A stretch of 64,000 nucleotides of DNA from Pseudarthrobacter sp. NamE5 (GCF_005796225.1 NZ_VAHO01000005.1:124001-188000); one strand, 5' to 3'. Counted from the first letter of the stretch, positions 1 to 8,285 are shown. Numbers and translations are program-made. Notes: generated from the letters alone by a model not told the origin.

Positions 1-506
1 TTAGGGCCATGGCGGACAAACTCGGTGGCTGCGAAGACAGTGCGCACCTCCGCCTCTGATGCTTCCCAGAGCACTGCCTGCCCTGCGTCACTGCAGTAGG
101 CAGGGTAGGGCCGGCCCAGCCAGGAGCCCACAAGGTTGCTGCTGGGCGGAACGCTCTCGCCGATGGTCACCGTGCTGTCGGCATGCAGCACGCCAAGGAA
201 ACAGGCCTCATCTGTTTCCCTGGCAAGGGTTTCAAGGGCCGTGGCCCCATCGGACTGCAGCCGGCGCTCGGTCAGCAACTGGGCATCAGTCAGGAGGGAC
301 CAGCCCAGGCTGTACTTCCGCTGGGAGGTCCGGGCCAGGAATCCTTCCTGCTCAGCGCTGCGCAGGTTGCGCGACACCTGGCTGCGGTCCTTGCCCAGCT
401 CTGTGGCGATGTCCGCCACCGTACCGCCGGAAAATCCGGCCTCGTGGCGCCAACCTACAGCGAGTAGGGCCATGATTCCGCGGCCCATGCTGGAGGTCTT
501 CGACAT
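1..506 (-). CDS. IclR family transcriptional regulator (3' end beyond the left edge)
   Basis: An open frame reads leftward from an ATG at 504-506 and reaches the window edge with no stop, giving about 168 N-terminal residues. The start has a winged helix-turn-helix of IclR type: a GGTVADIATELGKDRSQVSR stretch around residues 28-47, followed by a wing ending RKYSLG. The effector-binding domain follows, with an ETLARETDEACFLGVL segment typical of IclR proteins. IclR proteins are dimeric regulators that usually control a neighbouring catabolic gene. The cyclase-family gene just upstream on the same strand is the obvious candidate, but that is inference. The C-terminal part of the effector domain is missing from view. 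Confidence 0.85.
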   Translation of the reverse strand, partial: MSKTSSMGRGIMALLAVGWRHEAGFSGGTVADIATELGKDRSQVSRNLRSAEQEGFLARTSQRKYSLGWSLLTDAQLLTERRLQSDGATALETLARETDEACFLGVLHADSTVTIGESVPPSSNLVGSWLGRPYPAYCSDAGQAVLWEASEAEVRTVFAATEFVRHGP

Positions 507-664
507 GGGGTTGAGTCTAGTGGAGCCGTTTCCCTGCTCGGGCAGCGCCCCGCATTCGCCGGAACAGTGCCGGGACGCTGGTTTCTTCCGGCTACTGAGC
601 GCTCTTGCCGCGACTGCGCTGCAGACGGCTGCGGGGCAAAGCTGGCGCCCGGGGAAGCTTTCGC

Positions 665-1423
665 TCAGCAGATGGCAAAGACCCGCGCCGGGAAACCGCT
701 CCCGCCCTCGGGCTTCGGCCAGGTTGCCACGAGGGCCGCCCCGGCTTCGGGAAGACTGTCCAGGTTTGCCAGCAGTTCAATCTGCCAGCGGTCCTGCCCC
801 AGGACGTAGGTTTCGAGGCTGAAGTCCTGGCGGGAGGTGGCACGTCCAGGGTCGGTGTCCGTCTGTTCATGGCCCACCGCCGCAACCTGCCGCTCCTTGA
901 TAAGGAACTGCAGCACGTCCAAGGACCAGCCGGGGGTGCGGCTTACGCCGTCGGCGTCCCTGTTTGCCATGGCTGCCGGATCCGGCCATCTGCTGCTCCA
1001 GCCAGTGCGCAAGGCCACGAAGGCGCTTTCGGGGATAACGCCGTTCCGGTGCTCCCAGTCCTGCACGTCCCGGAGGGTGGGCGTGGCGTCATGGTCCTCT
1101 GCTACCCGCGCAGTGATGTCCAGGACCACCAGGGGGAGGATCATCTCGCTGACATGGATCTGGTCCAGTGTCCTGCCGCCCTTGATGAAGTGGGAGGGCG
1201 GGTCAACATGCGTTCCCCATTGGCCCACGATCGAATACCGGTGGGCAGTGAAACCGTCACCTTGTTCCAAAGAGAACAATGCTTCCCGCACCTCATTGGG
1301 AAAGGCCGGAAAGTGCGGCTGTCCGGGGTGGAAGGCATGCGTCAGATCAATGAATTGCCTGCCCGCAAGGGCTGTGCGCAGGTGCTCCCACAGGGACAAG
1401 GTGCCGATGGTGATTTCGGTCAT
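665..1423 (-). CDS. cyclase family protein (kynurenine formamidase/isatin hydrolase-like)
   Basis: A 252-residue protein of the PF04199 cyclase family, metal-dependent amide or lactam hydrolases that include KynB arylformamidase and isatin hydrolase. The signature GTHVDPPSHF lies near residue 70. Classical members have a histidine four residues before the motif histidine (HxGTH); here that position is Gln (GQWGTH), so the metal site may differ. A second conserved stretch is ALRTGWSSRW. The ATG overlaps the TGA of the upstream NIF3-like gene (ATGA), so the two are translationally coupled. The substrate is unknown; with an IclR regulator downstream a small catabolic unit is likely. Confidence 0.8.
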   Translation of the reverse strand: MTEITIGTLSLWEHLRTALAGRQFIDLTHAFHPGQPHFPAFPNEVREALFSLEQGDGFTAHRYSIVGQWGTHVDPPSHFIKGGRTLDQIHVSEMILPLVVLDITARVAEDHDATPTLRDVQDWEHRNGVIPESAFVALRTGWSSRWPDPAAMANRDADGVSRTPGWSLDVLQFLIKERQVAAVGHEQTDTDPGRATSRQDFSLETYVLGQDRWQIELLANLDSLPEAGAALVATWPKPEGGSGFPARVFAIC

Positions 1424-1866
1424 GCTGCTGCTCCCTCTGGGGCTGATGACGGTGGGCTTGTTAAAACACTGATGGGGCCGCCAAGTTCAATGACCGGCAC
1501 TTCCCAGGGATGGATGTCCACGAGCCGCCGCACGAGATACTCAACGGCAGCTTCTTCCAGCGACGCATCAAAGTAGGTAGTGAAAATAAAGGTGGGGGAC
1601 ACCGTCTGTTCGCCCACGCGGCCCAGGGTGGGGTTGGCACCCGGGGCTGTGGTGAATCCTTCGAACCCCAGCCCCGACTCGAACACGTGCTTATAGCTGC
1701 CAAAGTCGCCCAGTTCCCCGAACTGGGACAGGGCCTGCAGCAGGGACGCTATTCCAGGGTCAGCACTGACCGCCGCAGCATCACCGGTGGAAAGCCGGGT
1801 AAAAGTGGCTCCGCTGATGGGCCAGTGCACGCGCAGCTTGCGTACCCGGTGCAATTGAACGTCCAA
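1420..1866 (-). CDS. stand-alone NIF3-insert/CutA-like domain protein
   Basis: About 148 residues from a TTG start at 1864-1866, chosen because an AGAGGA ribosome-binding site lies 6 nt upstream and the reading before it is low-quality. It has no full-length match I recognise, but its motif order is that of the ferredoxin-like domain inserted in NIF3/YqfO proteins and seen in CutA: a G-x-FGSYKHVFES stretch, then a GANPTLGRVGE loop, then HPWEVPVIEL close to the C-terminus (CutA and NIF3 have HPYEVP/HPYEEP). The flanking NIF3 metal-binding halves are absent, so this is the insert domain alone. It overlaps the cyclase start by 4 nt. A ligand- or metal-sensing trimer is a guess from fold only. 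Confidence 0.6.
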   Translation of the reverse strand: MDVQLHRVRKLRVHWPISGATFTRLSTGDAAAVSADPGIASLLQALSQFGELGDFGSYKHVFESGLGFEGFTTAPGANPTLGRVGEQTVSPTFIFTTYFDASLEEAAVEYLVRRLVDIHPWEVPVIELGGPISVLTSPPSSAPEGAAA

Positions 1867-1952
1867 GACCTGTCCTCTTTCCTGCCGAACGCGCGGCGGT
1901 CGGCAGCCATCGTGACAGAAAGAAACAATCATTACAAGCATATGGAAATGCG

Positions 1953-1958
1953 TATAGT
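1953..1958 (+). promoter_or_regulatory. -10 box of mmuM, leaderless start
   Basis: TATAGT lies six bases before the ATG at 1965 with no Shine-Dalgarno sequence between. Transcription would begin at or next to the A of the start codon. A -35 box is not clear. Confidence 0.6.
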
Positions 1959-1964
1959 GACTAC

Positions 1965-2930
1965 ATGCCACGCACTGCTTCCCTGTCCCGTCTGTTCGAC
2001 GCCGACGATCTCGTGATTTCCGACGGCGCCCTGGCCACCGAACTCGAAGCCCGCGGCTGCAACCTGGACGACCCCCTGTGGTCAGCCAAAGTGCTGCTCG
2101 AACAGCCCCAGCTGATCCGGGATGTCCACCGTGATTACTTTGGAGCGGGGGCAAAGGTGGCCACCACCGCCAGCTACCAGGCCACTCCTCAAGGGTTCGC
2201 GCGGCGGGGGCTGGCGGAAAAGGAGGCGCTGGAACTCGTGGCCATGTCCGTCCGGCTCGCGGACGAGGCCCGGCGCGAACACCTGGCCCGAAACCCGGGC
2301 GCCGGTCCCTTGCTCATTGCCGGATCTGTTGGCCCCTACGGCGCCTACCTGGCGGACGGCTCGGAGTACCGGGGCGACTACGATCTGGCTGCCGCAGAAT
2401 TCGCGGCCTTCCACCGTCCACGCATCGAGGCGCTCGCGGCCGCAGGGGTGGATTTTCTTGCCTTCGAAACACTGCCGTCGTTCGCCGAGGCGGAGGCGCT
2501 GCTGGCACTGACCGCGGAGCTGGGCATCGAATCCTGGTTCTCCTTCTCGCTGAAGGACGGCACGCGCATCAGTGACGGCACCCCGCTGGCGGCAGTAGGC
2601 GCACTGCTCGGCAGGCAGCCCCGTGTGGCGGCCATCGGCGTTAACTGCGTGCCGCTGCAGCTTGTCACCCCGGCCCTGGAGGCACTGGGTAAAGCAACGG
2701 ACAAACCCCTGGTGGCCTACCCCAACTCCGGAGAAACCTACGATCCCGTGACCAAAACCTGGGGCGCGGCAAGAACGTCCGCAGCATCCGAAGGACAGGA
2801 ACGCCCGCAAAACCTTGCGGAGGAATCCACAATTTGGCGGGAACTCGGCGCCCGCATCATCGGCGGCTGCTGCCGGACCACCCCTGGCGACATCGCCGCC
2901 GTCGGACGCGTTCTTTCCGCAGCCCCTTAG
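1965..2930 (+). CDS. mmuM: homocysteine S-methyltransferase
   Basis: A 321-residue MmuM-type enzyme that moves a methyl group from S-methylmethionine (or SAM) to homocysteine, giving methionine in the cytoplasm. Seen in the sequence: an N-terminal ISDGALATELEARG segment, the TTASYQAT strand, GSVGPYGAYLADGSEYRG in the middle, the zinc-ligand region GVNC near residue 225, and the paired cysteines of IGGCCRTTP close to the C-terminus. These are the three zinc cysteines of the family. Length is normal (about 300-330). The start is fixed by a -10 box six bases upstream, which suggests a leaderless mRNA. It is divergent from the NIF3-like gene. Confidence 0.93.
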   Translation: MPRTASLSRLFDADDLVISDGALATELEARGCNLDDPLWSAKVLLEQPQLIRDVHRDYFGAGAKVATTASYQATPQGFARRGLAEKEALELVAMSVRLADEARREHLARNPGAGPLLIAGSVGPYGAYLADGSEYRGDYDLAAAEFAAFHRPRIEALAAAGVDFLAFETLPSFAEAEALLALTAELGIESWFSFSLKDGTRISDGTPLAAVGALLGRQPRVAAIGVNCVPLQLVTPALEALGKATDKPLVAYPNSGETYDPVTKTWGAARTSAASEGQERPQNLAEESTIWRELGARIIGGCCRTTPGDIAAVGRVLSAAP

Positions 2931-2981
2931 GCCGGGAACAACAGGAAACAACCGCACAACCGGCACTGCCTTGGGCGGCAG

Positions 2982-3194
2982 CTAATCCTCGTGTCCCCCG
3001 TGCTGTTCGCCTGCCTTCTCCCTGGCTTCCTGCTGGTGCTGTTCCAGCTTCGCCTCCGCATCCCGCCGGCGGTAGCCGATGGCGCGTGCCTGCTCGGGCG
3101 TAGGGTGCCGGTGCTCCCGTTCCCACGCGTGGTCATTGACGCCGGTGCTGGGGGCGGCCTCGTCGTCTCCGTGCTCGTGAATGTTGTCATTCAT
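2982..3194 (-). CDS. small charged hypothetical protein
   Basis: A 70-residue, very hydrophilic protein rich in Glu, His, Arg and Gln. The first 40 residues are acidic and unstructured in appearance, and the second half (residues 40-60, RRDAEAKLEQHQQEAREK) would form a single amphipathic or coiled-coil helix. There is no membrane segment and no family that I recognise. It fills the gap between mmuM and the next gene on the opposite strand. The start lacks a good ribosome-binding site. I accept it because the alternative frames give arginine/proline-rich nonsense and this one has natural composition. Confidence 0.5.
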   Translation of the reverse strand: MNDNIHEHGDDEAAPSTGVNDHAWEREHRHPTPEQARAIGYRRRDAEAKLEQHQQEAREKAGEQHGGHED

Positions 3195-3306
3195 AACCGG
3201 ATCGTTTCACAGGCCGGCCGAGGAAAGAAGCGCCGTCCGCTGTTTGGCGGAAGCGCGGAGGGGTACGGATGGGCTGTCACCGCCCCCGCAGCAACTGGAG
3301 GAAACC

Positions 3307-3801
3307 GTGCCCCAATCCCGAGGACGAACACTGCTGGCGGCAGCCGCAAGGGGGGCGCTCTGTGGCCTGGCCGGAGTGGCTGTGATGACGGCAGGGGAGA
3401 AGGTTGAGCAGGCCCTGACCAAGAGACCCAACTCGTACATTCCGGCGCGGACACTGCTGACGCTGCTGGGGCAACAGCCGGGCGATTCGCAAAAGCCCGT
3501 GGTATGGAACCACGTGATGCACTGGGGTACCGGCGCCATCCTAGGCTCCTTGCGGGGAATCTGGGCGGTAACCGGCATCCGTGGTCCTTTGGCCCATGCC
3601 AAACATGCGGTGGTCCGCCTCGCGTTCGACCAGACCCTCGAGAACGCCACCGGCGCCGGAGCCCCGCCCACCAGCTGGCCCAGGCAGGAGCAGCTGGTGG
3701 ACGTGGCCCACAAGGCGCTGTATGCCATGGCCACGGGCCTGGCGGCGGACCGCTGGATCAAGCCTGTGCTGGAGTCCCGGCGCGGGACCGTCAGCCACTA
3801 A
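3307..3801 (+). CDS. hypothetical membrane-associated protein
   Basis: About 164 residues from a GTG at 3307, preceded by GGAGG with 5-nt spacing; the longer open frame upstream has no ribosome-binding site. Residues 10-30 (AAARGALCGLAGVAVMTAG) form a hydrophobic, glycine-rich segment, and a second one lies at about 75-90 (MHWGTGAILGSLRGIW). The C-terminal part is amphipathic, ending in a KALYAMATGLAADRW helix. The pattern recalls small inner-membrane proteins of the YagU/DUF1440 kind, but I cannot assign a family or a function. It is convergent with the DHFR-like gene. Confidence 0.6.
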   Translation: MPQSRGRTLLAAAARGALCGLAGVAVMTAGEKVEQALTKRPNSYIPARTLLTLLGQQPGDSQKPVVWNHVMHWGTGAILGSLRGIWAVTGIRGPLAHAKHAVVRLAFDQTLENATGAGAPPTSWPRQEQLVDVAHKALYAMATGLAADRWIKPVLESRRGTVSH

Positions 3802-3829
3802 GGCGTGCACGGCCCAGGACCTCCCGCAG

Positions 3830-4381
3830 TTACTCCGCGAGCCGGCCGTAGGTGCTGATCACGTTCCCCTTGCTGGTCCGTGACTGGTCTTGGAGTACCA
3901 GGCGGGTGGTGGGGTCGCCGTCCTGGAAGAGCCGACGCCCCGTTCCTGCCACCACCGGATGCGTCATCAGCGTCAGCGAATCCAACAGTCCTGTGAACAG
4001 CAACTGCCGGGTCACCGAAATGCTGCCGCACACGGCGATCTCGCCGCCGTCACGCTCCTTCAGCTTGGCCACAAATTCCTGCAGTGGCGCGTCCATCAGG
4101 CGCGAATTCTGCCATTCCAGTGGTTCGGTGAGCGTCCGGGACGCCACGTGCTTCTCCACAGGGTTGATGAAGGCCGCAAAGTCCTCATCCACCGAGGCAT
4201 TGGGCCAGTACGCCGACCACTCCTGGTAGCTCACCCGGCCCAGAACCACGGTATCGACGGTGTCCATCATCCGGGTGAGCCCCTCGCCGAGTTCATCGTC
4301 GAAGCTGTCGAACTGGAATTTGTAGGGATCTGACACCACACCGTCAACGGAATGGAACAGGCCGGCGGTCACTTTACGCAT
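3830..4381 (-). CDS. dihydrofolate reductase family protein (RibD C-terminal-like)
   Basis: A 183-residue protein with the DHFR/RibD C-terminal fold. Visible marks are an N-terminal MRKVTAGLFHSVDGVV strand, VVLGRVSYQEW near residue 48, an IAVCGSISVTRQLL nucleotide-binding segment near 120, and a C-terminal TLMTHPVVAGTGRRLF. Proteins of this family reduce pterin- or riboflavin-like substrates with NADPH, or are of unknown role in actinobacteria. The first ATG with AGGAGG 6 nt upstream was taken; the open frame extends further but without a ribosome-binding site. It is not the housekeeping FolA, which has a different N-terminus. Confidence 0.8.
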   Translation of the reverse strand: MRKVTAGLFHSVDGVVSDPYKFQFDSFDDELGEGLTRMMDTVDTVVLGRVSYQEWSAYWPNASVDEDFAAFINPVEKHVASRTLTEPLEWQNSRLMDAPLQEFVAKLKERDGGEIAVCGSISVTRQLLFTGLLDSLTLMTHPVVAGTGRRLFQDGDPTTRLVLQDQSRTSKGNVISTYGRLAE

Positions 4382-4614
4382 TAGGAGCCTCCTGGGAATC
4401 GAGCGGACAAGCACCAAGGTATGCGGTGGATTCGCCGTGCGGAAGGTCCTGAGCCGTAGAACCACCTGTGCCAAGAGGGGGCAAAAGCGCCCGACGCCGG
4501 AGGCCACGTTACGTTCATCACTCGCCGTGGCGTCTTGCAGGGTTTCGCTGAAACTGAGCCCCATACTTGTGGTGAGCGGCTGTTGCCGTCCCCCGGCCAG
4601 GCAGGAGGAAGTGC

Positions 4615-5082
4615 ATGGAAACCCTGAAAAAAATCGTGAGCAGCCAGTATTTCCCGGCCGGTGCCGTGCTCACCGCCGTGGTGCTTTTCTGGGCCGTGGG
4701 GCTCCTGGGCGGCCTGTCCCTGCTGAACAACAACCAGCCTCCGCTCACCACCCTTACCTGGATGCTGTTCGTCTACGCGGCTGCAGTCCTCACCCCGCTG
4801 GCAGGGGCCGTCGCCGCTGCCGACCTGGTCCGGCGCTGGCGCCGCACCCGGGCGGAGGAAGCGGTGCAGGCCATGGACGCAGGCCAAGAGGAACCACAAC
4901 CGGTGGAAGAACCCCGTGAGGTCGAAGAAGAAACACTGCAGGCACCGCCGGCAGCTGCGGCTGAACCGGAGGTCCCGGCGCAGCCAACGGAGGACGTTCG
5001 CACAGGCCAGCCGGCGCCCGCCCCGGAGCCATCACAGCCGAAGAAGCACCCCAAACAGGCAGGACGCAAGCAGGCGGCCTAG
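4615..5082 (+). CDS. two-helix membrane protein with acidic Pro/Glu-rich tail
   Basis: A 155-residue protein. Two hydrophobic segments at roughly residues 14-38 and 47-72 form a membrane hairpin, followed by a basic stop (RRWRRTR) and then a long cytoplasmic tail dominated by Glu, Pro, Ala and Gln that ends in a basic patch (KKHPKQAGRKQAA). GGAGG lies shortly upstream of the ATG. No family is recognised and the tail looks disordered. It ends a few bases into the antisense PAS remnant. Confidence 0.6.
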   Translation: METLKKIVSSQYFPAGAVLTAVVLFWAVGLLGGLSLLNNNQPPLTTLTWMLFVYAAAVLTPLAGAVAAADLVRRWRRTRAEEAVQAMDAGQEEPQPVEEPREVEEETLQAPPAAAAEPEVPAQPTEDVRTGQPAPAPEPSQPKKHPKQAGRKQAA

Positions 5083-5288
5083 CCCCGCACCGCCGTCGGA
5101 CATTCGTCCTTACCGCCCTTTGAGCCGGCTGAGCGCACGTCCGGTGGTCCCGCCCCAGCAGATCCTCCATCGAGTACCCCGAACAACTTTGCCGCGGCGG
5201 CATTGGCCACAGTGATACTGCCGCCCGCTGCAATACCCAGGAGTGCATCGGGGCTGGCGTCCAGGATTGTGCCAAAAGTTTGCAGCAC
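5079..5288 (-). pseudogene. frameshifted PAS-domain remnant
   Basis: From a GTG at 5286-5288 the frame reads VLQTFGTILDASPDALLGIA, then a GGSITVANAAAAKLFG segment: the first half of a PAS sensor domain. At the run of four C (5177-5180; GGGG on the coding strand) the frame goes wrong. One base less would restore GYSMEDLLGRDH, the normal PAS continuation, which is present in the next frame. No downstream output domain follows; the rest of the reading is low-complexity and soon stops. Either a real pseudogene of a PAS/GGDEF or phosphatase regulator, or a homopolymer error in a short PAS protein. Confidence 0.6.
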
Positions 5289-5441
5289 CGGACGTTGCTG
5301 CTGCTGCGGCCCCAGGAATCAGTCATTTCCCCAACCCCTGCACATCATAAAGCGCCGATGCGGGAATTGGGCGGGTGATCAGGGCCGGTTTCCTTGAGGG
5401 CTGCAAATCCCGGCGTCGGCTGATTTCCACGCCCGCGGGGG

Positions 5442-5485
5442 AAACGCAGAAAGCGCCGCCCCTGGGGGCGGCGCTTTCTGCGTTT
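5442..5485 (-). terminator. strong hairpin terminator after the GlsB-type gene
   Basis: A perfect 21-bp inverted repeat (arms 5442-5462 and 5465-5485) with a 2-nt loop, ending in TTT. It lies 20 bp beyond the stop codon at 5505. Confidence 0.85.
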
Positions 5486-5504
5486 GCGTAAGTGAGCGGT
5501 GTTG

Positions 5505-5774
5505 CTATACCCGGCGATGGCTGCGGTTGGTGATCGCGCCATAAACCAGCAGCACGATGACTGAACCGAGAATTGCCAGCAGCCAAGTGCGGATGTCGAA
5601 GAATTCGGCCAGCCCGCCGCCGAATACCAGCGATCCGATCCAGCCGCCCAAGATAGCCCCGACAACGCCGAGGACCAGGGTTACCACCCAGCCTCCGCCT
5701 TGGCGGCCCGGCAGGATTGCCTTGGCGATGGCGCCGGCGATCAGGCCCAAAATGAGAAATCCGAGAATGCCCAT
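5505..5774 (-). CDS. GlsB/YeaQ/YmgE family stress-response membrane protein
   Basis: An 89-residue integral membrane protein of the transglycosylase-associated (YeaQ/YmgE/GlsB) family. Three hydrophobic helices are seen: residues 3-22 (GFLILGLIAGAIAKAILPG), 30-52 (glycine-rich, LGVVGAILGGWIGSLVFGG) and 62-80. The LIAGAIAKAILPGRQGGGW stretch is the family hallmark. The Gly-x3-Gly patterns suggest tight helix packing. Members are induced by acid, osmotic or general stress; the exact function is not known. Start by ATG with a GGAGTGA ribosome-binding site. A TAAGCACGCTGA motif shared with the PRC-barrel gene region lies about 60 bp upstream. Confidence 0.88.
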   Translation of the reverse strand: MGILGFLILGLIAGAIAKAILPGRQGGGWVVTLVLGVVGAILGGWIGSLVFGGGLAEFFDIRTWLLAILGSVIVLLVYGAITNRSHRRV

Positions 5775-5833
5775 GTTGTCACTCCTTAATCAGTAAGTTG
5801 TGCCGGGCCCCCATTTCCGGTTCCATAATTCAA

Positions 5834-5845
5834 TCAGCGTGCTTA
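5834..5845 (-). promoter_or_regulatory. TAAGCAnGCTnA motif upstream of the GlsB-type gene
   Basis: On the minus strand the 12 bases read TAAGCACGCTGA, 60 bp upstream of the GlsB-type ATG. The same pattern, as a perfect palindrome, occurs at 9563-9574 before the PRC-barrel stress gene. A shared operator is inferred, not shown. Confidence 0.3.
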
Positions 5846-5996
5846 CTGCTCTGCAAGAGTTTGAATATCACGGGATGACTGTCAGTTTCCGGTACTAATG
5901 TGCCATTTTTAGGTGTCTGCGCGGCACGGCGTTTCGGCAGGCGGAGGCAGCTGTTTGGATAAAATTGGTGTCCCGCAACCAGCAAGGAGCTCCGGC

Positions 5997-6863
5997 ATGT
6001 CCAGCCACCAGACCGCCCGGCCGCGTGCCGTCTTCCTCGACATCGACGGTACCTATGCCGACCACGGCCTGGCCCCGGAGGCGCATGTTGAGGCTGTCCG
6101 CACGGCGCGCGGCCGCGGGCATCTTGTCTTCGTGTGCACCGGACGCCCGCTGTCCATGGTGCCCGGGCATATCCTTGACGCCGGCTTCGACGGCGTCATC
6201 ACCGGTGCCGGAGCCCGCGTGGAGCTGGACGGGCAGGTACTCAAGGACACCCGCTTCAGCCCGGACCTGGCTGCCCTGATCGTCGATACCCTGGACAAGC
6301 ACCACGCGGCCTACATCCTGGAAGCCCCCGAGGCCCTGCACGGCCGCACCGGCGTGGATCAGCGCCTCCGGCAGGTGCTCGGACCTGTTTTTGCCGGCCG
6401 CCCGCAGCATGATGGCGTGCTCAGCACGGACGTGGACCCGCTTGAGGACATCCTGGGGCCAATGCAGTACAGCGACGACCTGAGCGGAACCTCCTTTGCC
6501 AAGGTCTCCTGCTTCGACTCACCGGTGCCGCTGACGCAGCTCATGGACACCTTCGGCCCGGAGGTGGGGCTCATCCCCAGCTCGCTTTCGGCACTGGGTG
6601 ACCGTGCCGGCGAGATCTTCATGGCAGGGACGCACAAGGGGGTGGGCATCCAGGTGGTGGAGGCGCATCTTGGGCTGGACCGGAAGGACATTGTGGCCAT
6701 CGGCGACAGTGCCAATGACATTGAGATGCTCGAGTATGCGGGGATAGGCATCGCCGTGGAAGGCGGGCATCCCGCAGTGCTGGCCGTGGCGGACCGGTTG
6801 ACACCGGGCCCGGCGGGCAACGGCGTGGCGCTCGCGTTTGCCGAGCTGGGCCTCCTGGGCTGA
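5997..6863 (+). CDS. HAD-superfamily (Cof-type, IIB) hydrolase
   Basis: A 288-residue cytoplasmic phosphatase-like protein. Motif I is FLDIDGT near residue 16 (nucleophile Asp and acid/base Asp), motif II is the VFVCTGRP threonine/arginine strand, and motif III/IV is KGVGIQVVEAHLGL followed by VAIGDSANDIEML (magnesium-binding acids). The large cap between motifs II and III is the C2 type, which places it with Cof/YbiV sugar-phosphate or flavin-mononucleotide phosphatases; the substrate cannot be read from sequence. The ATG at 5997 has AAGGAG 7 nt upstream; the longer open frame has none. It ends 15 bp before the convergent dehydrogenase gene. Confidence 0.88.
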   Translation: MSSHQTARPRAVFLDIDGTYADHGLAPEAHVEAVRTARGRGHLVFVCTGRPLSMVPGHILDAGFDGVITGAGARVELDGQVLKDTRFSPDLAALIVDTLDKHHAAYILEAPEALHGRTGVDQRLRQVLGPVFAGRPQHDGVLSTDVDPLEDILGPMQYSDDLSGTSFAKVSCFDSPVPLTQLMDTFGPEVGLIPSSLSALGDRAGEIFMAGTHKGVGIQVVEAHLGLDRKDIVAIGDSANDIEMLEYAGIGIAVEGGHPAVLAVADRLTPGPAGNGVALAFAELGLLG

Positions 6864-6878
6864 GCTTGTGGACCGTGG

Positions 6879-8285
6879 TCAGCGGGCGGCTGGCTCAGCA
6901 GTGGCGGCGCCGGTAACCGCCTGAGGCATGGCCTGTCCCGTTCCCAGACCGCGCACCAGCCAGCCGTGGCTGCGCCAGGCGGCAGCGTCCAGCACGTTGC
7001 GCGCGTCCAGCACCACCCGCCGTCGTACCATCCCGGCCGCAGCGGCGGGGGAGAGGCAGCGGTATTCGTCCCACTCCGTCAGCAGCAGCACCAGTTCGGC
7101 GCCCTCCAGCGCCCGCTCCGTGCCGGACTCGAACCGCAGGCCGGGGTAGCGGCGCCAGGCGTGGTTCACGGCCTTGGGATCCGTCACCGTGACGTGGGCG
7201 CCCGCTGCGGCAAGCCGGTCGGCGACGTCCAGGGCAGGAGAGTCGCGGATGTCGTCGGTATCCGGTTTGAAAGACGCTCCCAGCACTGTGATGGAGCGGC
7301 CTGAGACGGTGCCGCCGCAAAGCTCCGCGGCCAGGTTCACAGTCCGCTCGCGCTGGCCAAGGTTGACCGAATCCACCAGGCGCATCCAGTCATCCACTGC
7401 CGTGGCGCCCACGCGCGCGGCCTGGGTGCGGAAGCTGCGGATGTCCTTGGGCAGGCAGCCGCCGCCGAAGCCCAGCCCGGCGTGCAGGTACCGTCCGCCG
7501 ATCCTCGGGTCCAGTCCCATGGCTTCACTCAACTCCGAGACATCGGCGCCGGAGGCGTCACAGAGTTCCGCCACCGCGTTGATGAAGCTGAGCTTGGTGG
7601 CAAGGTACGCGTTGGCCGCGGACTTAATCAGTTCCGCCGTGCTGAAGTTGCACACCAGGCGGGGGATGCCGGCCTGGAGCAACGGCTCATAGACGGCATC
7701 CAGCGCTGCCGTCACCCCGAGCGGGGCGCCGGTGCCGGGACTGAAAGCAGCTGCCCGTCCGCCCTCCACTCCATACACCAGCCTGTCCGGCACCAGCGAG
7801 TCCTTCACTGCGGTCCCCTGGCGGAGGAACTCGGGATTCCAGCCGAGCAGCACGTCAGGACGTCCGGCGAGCAGGTGCCGGAGCATGTCCACAGTGCCTA
7901 CGGGCACGGTGGATTTACCCACGACGACGGCGCCCGCCACCAGGTGCGGCAGCAGCGTTTCCAGCGCGGAGACCAGGAAGGTGAGGTCGGCGGCGTCGGA
8001 CGCTTTATCCTGCGGGGTGCCCACGCACAGGAAGTGCACCTGTGCAGCCTTGGCATCTGCCGCGCTGGTGGAGAAGGTGAGCCGGCCGTTGGTTCGGCCG
8101 TCCTGAAGCAGTTCGTCCAGTCCCGGCTCGTGGAACGGGGCCGTACCGCGGGAGAGCTGCTGCACCTTGCCCGGATCGACGTCGATCCCCACCACTGTAT
8201 GCCCCATGGAGGCGAGGGTGGCCGCATGGACGGCGCCAAGGTACCCGCAGCCAATCGCCGAGATTTTCAGGGCCGGAACGTTCAC
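6879..8285 (-). CDS. ugd: UDP-glucose 6-dehydrogenase family protein
   Basis: About 468 residues from a GTG that overlaps the stop of the upstream glycosyltransferase (GTGA). N-terminal Rossmann fold: ISAIGCGYLGAVHAATLASMG, then GIDVD. Other family marks: VGKSTVPVGT, NPEFLRQGTAV, the linker helix around AELCDASGADVSELSEAMG, and GLGFGGGCLPKD with the catalytic cysteine. The C-terminal UDP-binding domain has LGASFKPDTDDIRDSPALDVA. It oxidises UDP-glucose to UDP-glucuronate with two NAD+. With the mannosyltransferase-like gene it probably makes a cell-envelope glycan or glycolipid. A related UDP-sugar specificity is possible. Confidence 0.88.
   Translation of the reverse strand: MNVPALKISAIGCGYLGAVHAATLASMGHTVVGIDVDPGKVQQLSRGTAPFHEPGLDELLQDGRTNGRLTFSTSAADAKAAQVHFLCVGTPQDKASDAADLTFLVSALETLLPHLVAGAVVVGKSTVPVGTVDMLRHLLAGRPDVLLGWNPEFLRQGTAVKDSLVPDRLVYGVEGGRAAAFSPGTGAPLGVTAALDAVYEPLLQAGIPRLVCNFSTAELIKSAANAYLATKLSFINAVAELCDASGADVSELSEAMGLDPRIGGRYLHAGLGFGGGCLPKDIRSFRTQAARVGATAVDDWMRLVDSVNLGQRERTVNLAAELCGGTVSGRSITVLGASFKPDTDDIRDSPALDVADRLAAAGAHVTVTDPKAVNHAWRRYPGLRFESGTERALEGAELVLLLTEWDEYRCLSPAAAAGMVRRRVVLDARNVLDAAAWRSHGWLVRGLGTGQAMPQAVTGAATAEPAAR

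Noticed and set aside
1867..2154. Upstream extension of the NIF3-like gene to 2154
   Set aside because: It would overlap mmuM in antisense and reads as basic low-complexity sequence. The TTG at 1866 has a good ribosome-binding site.
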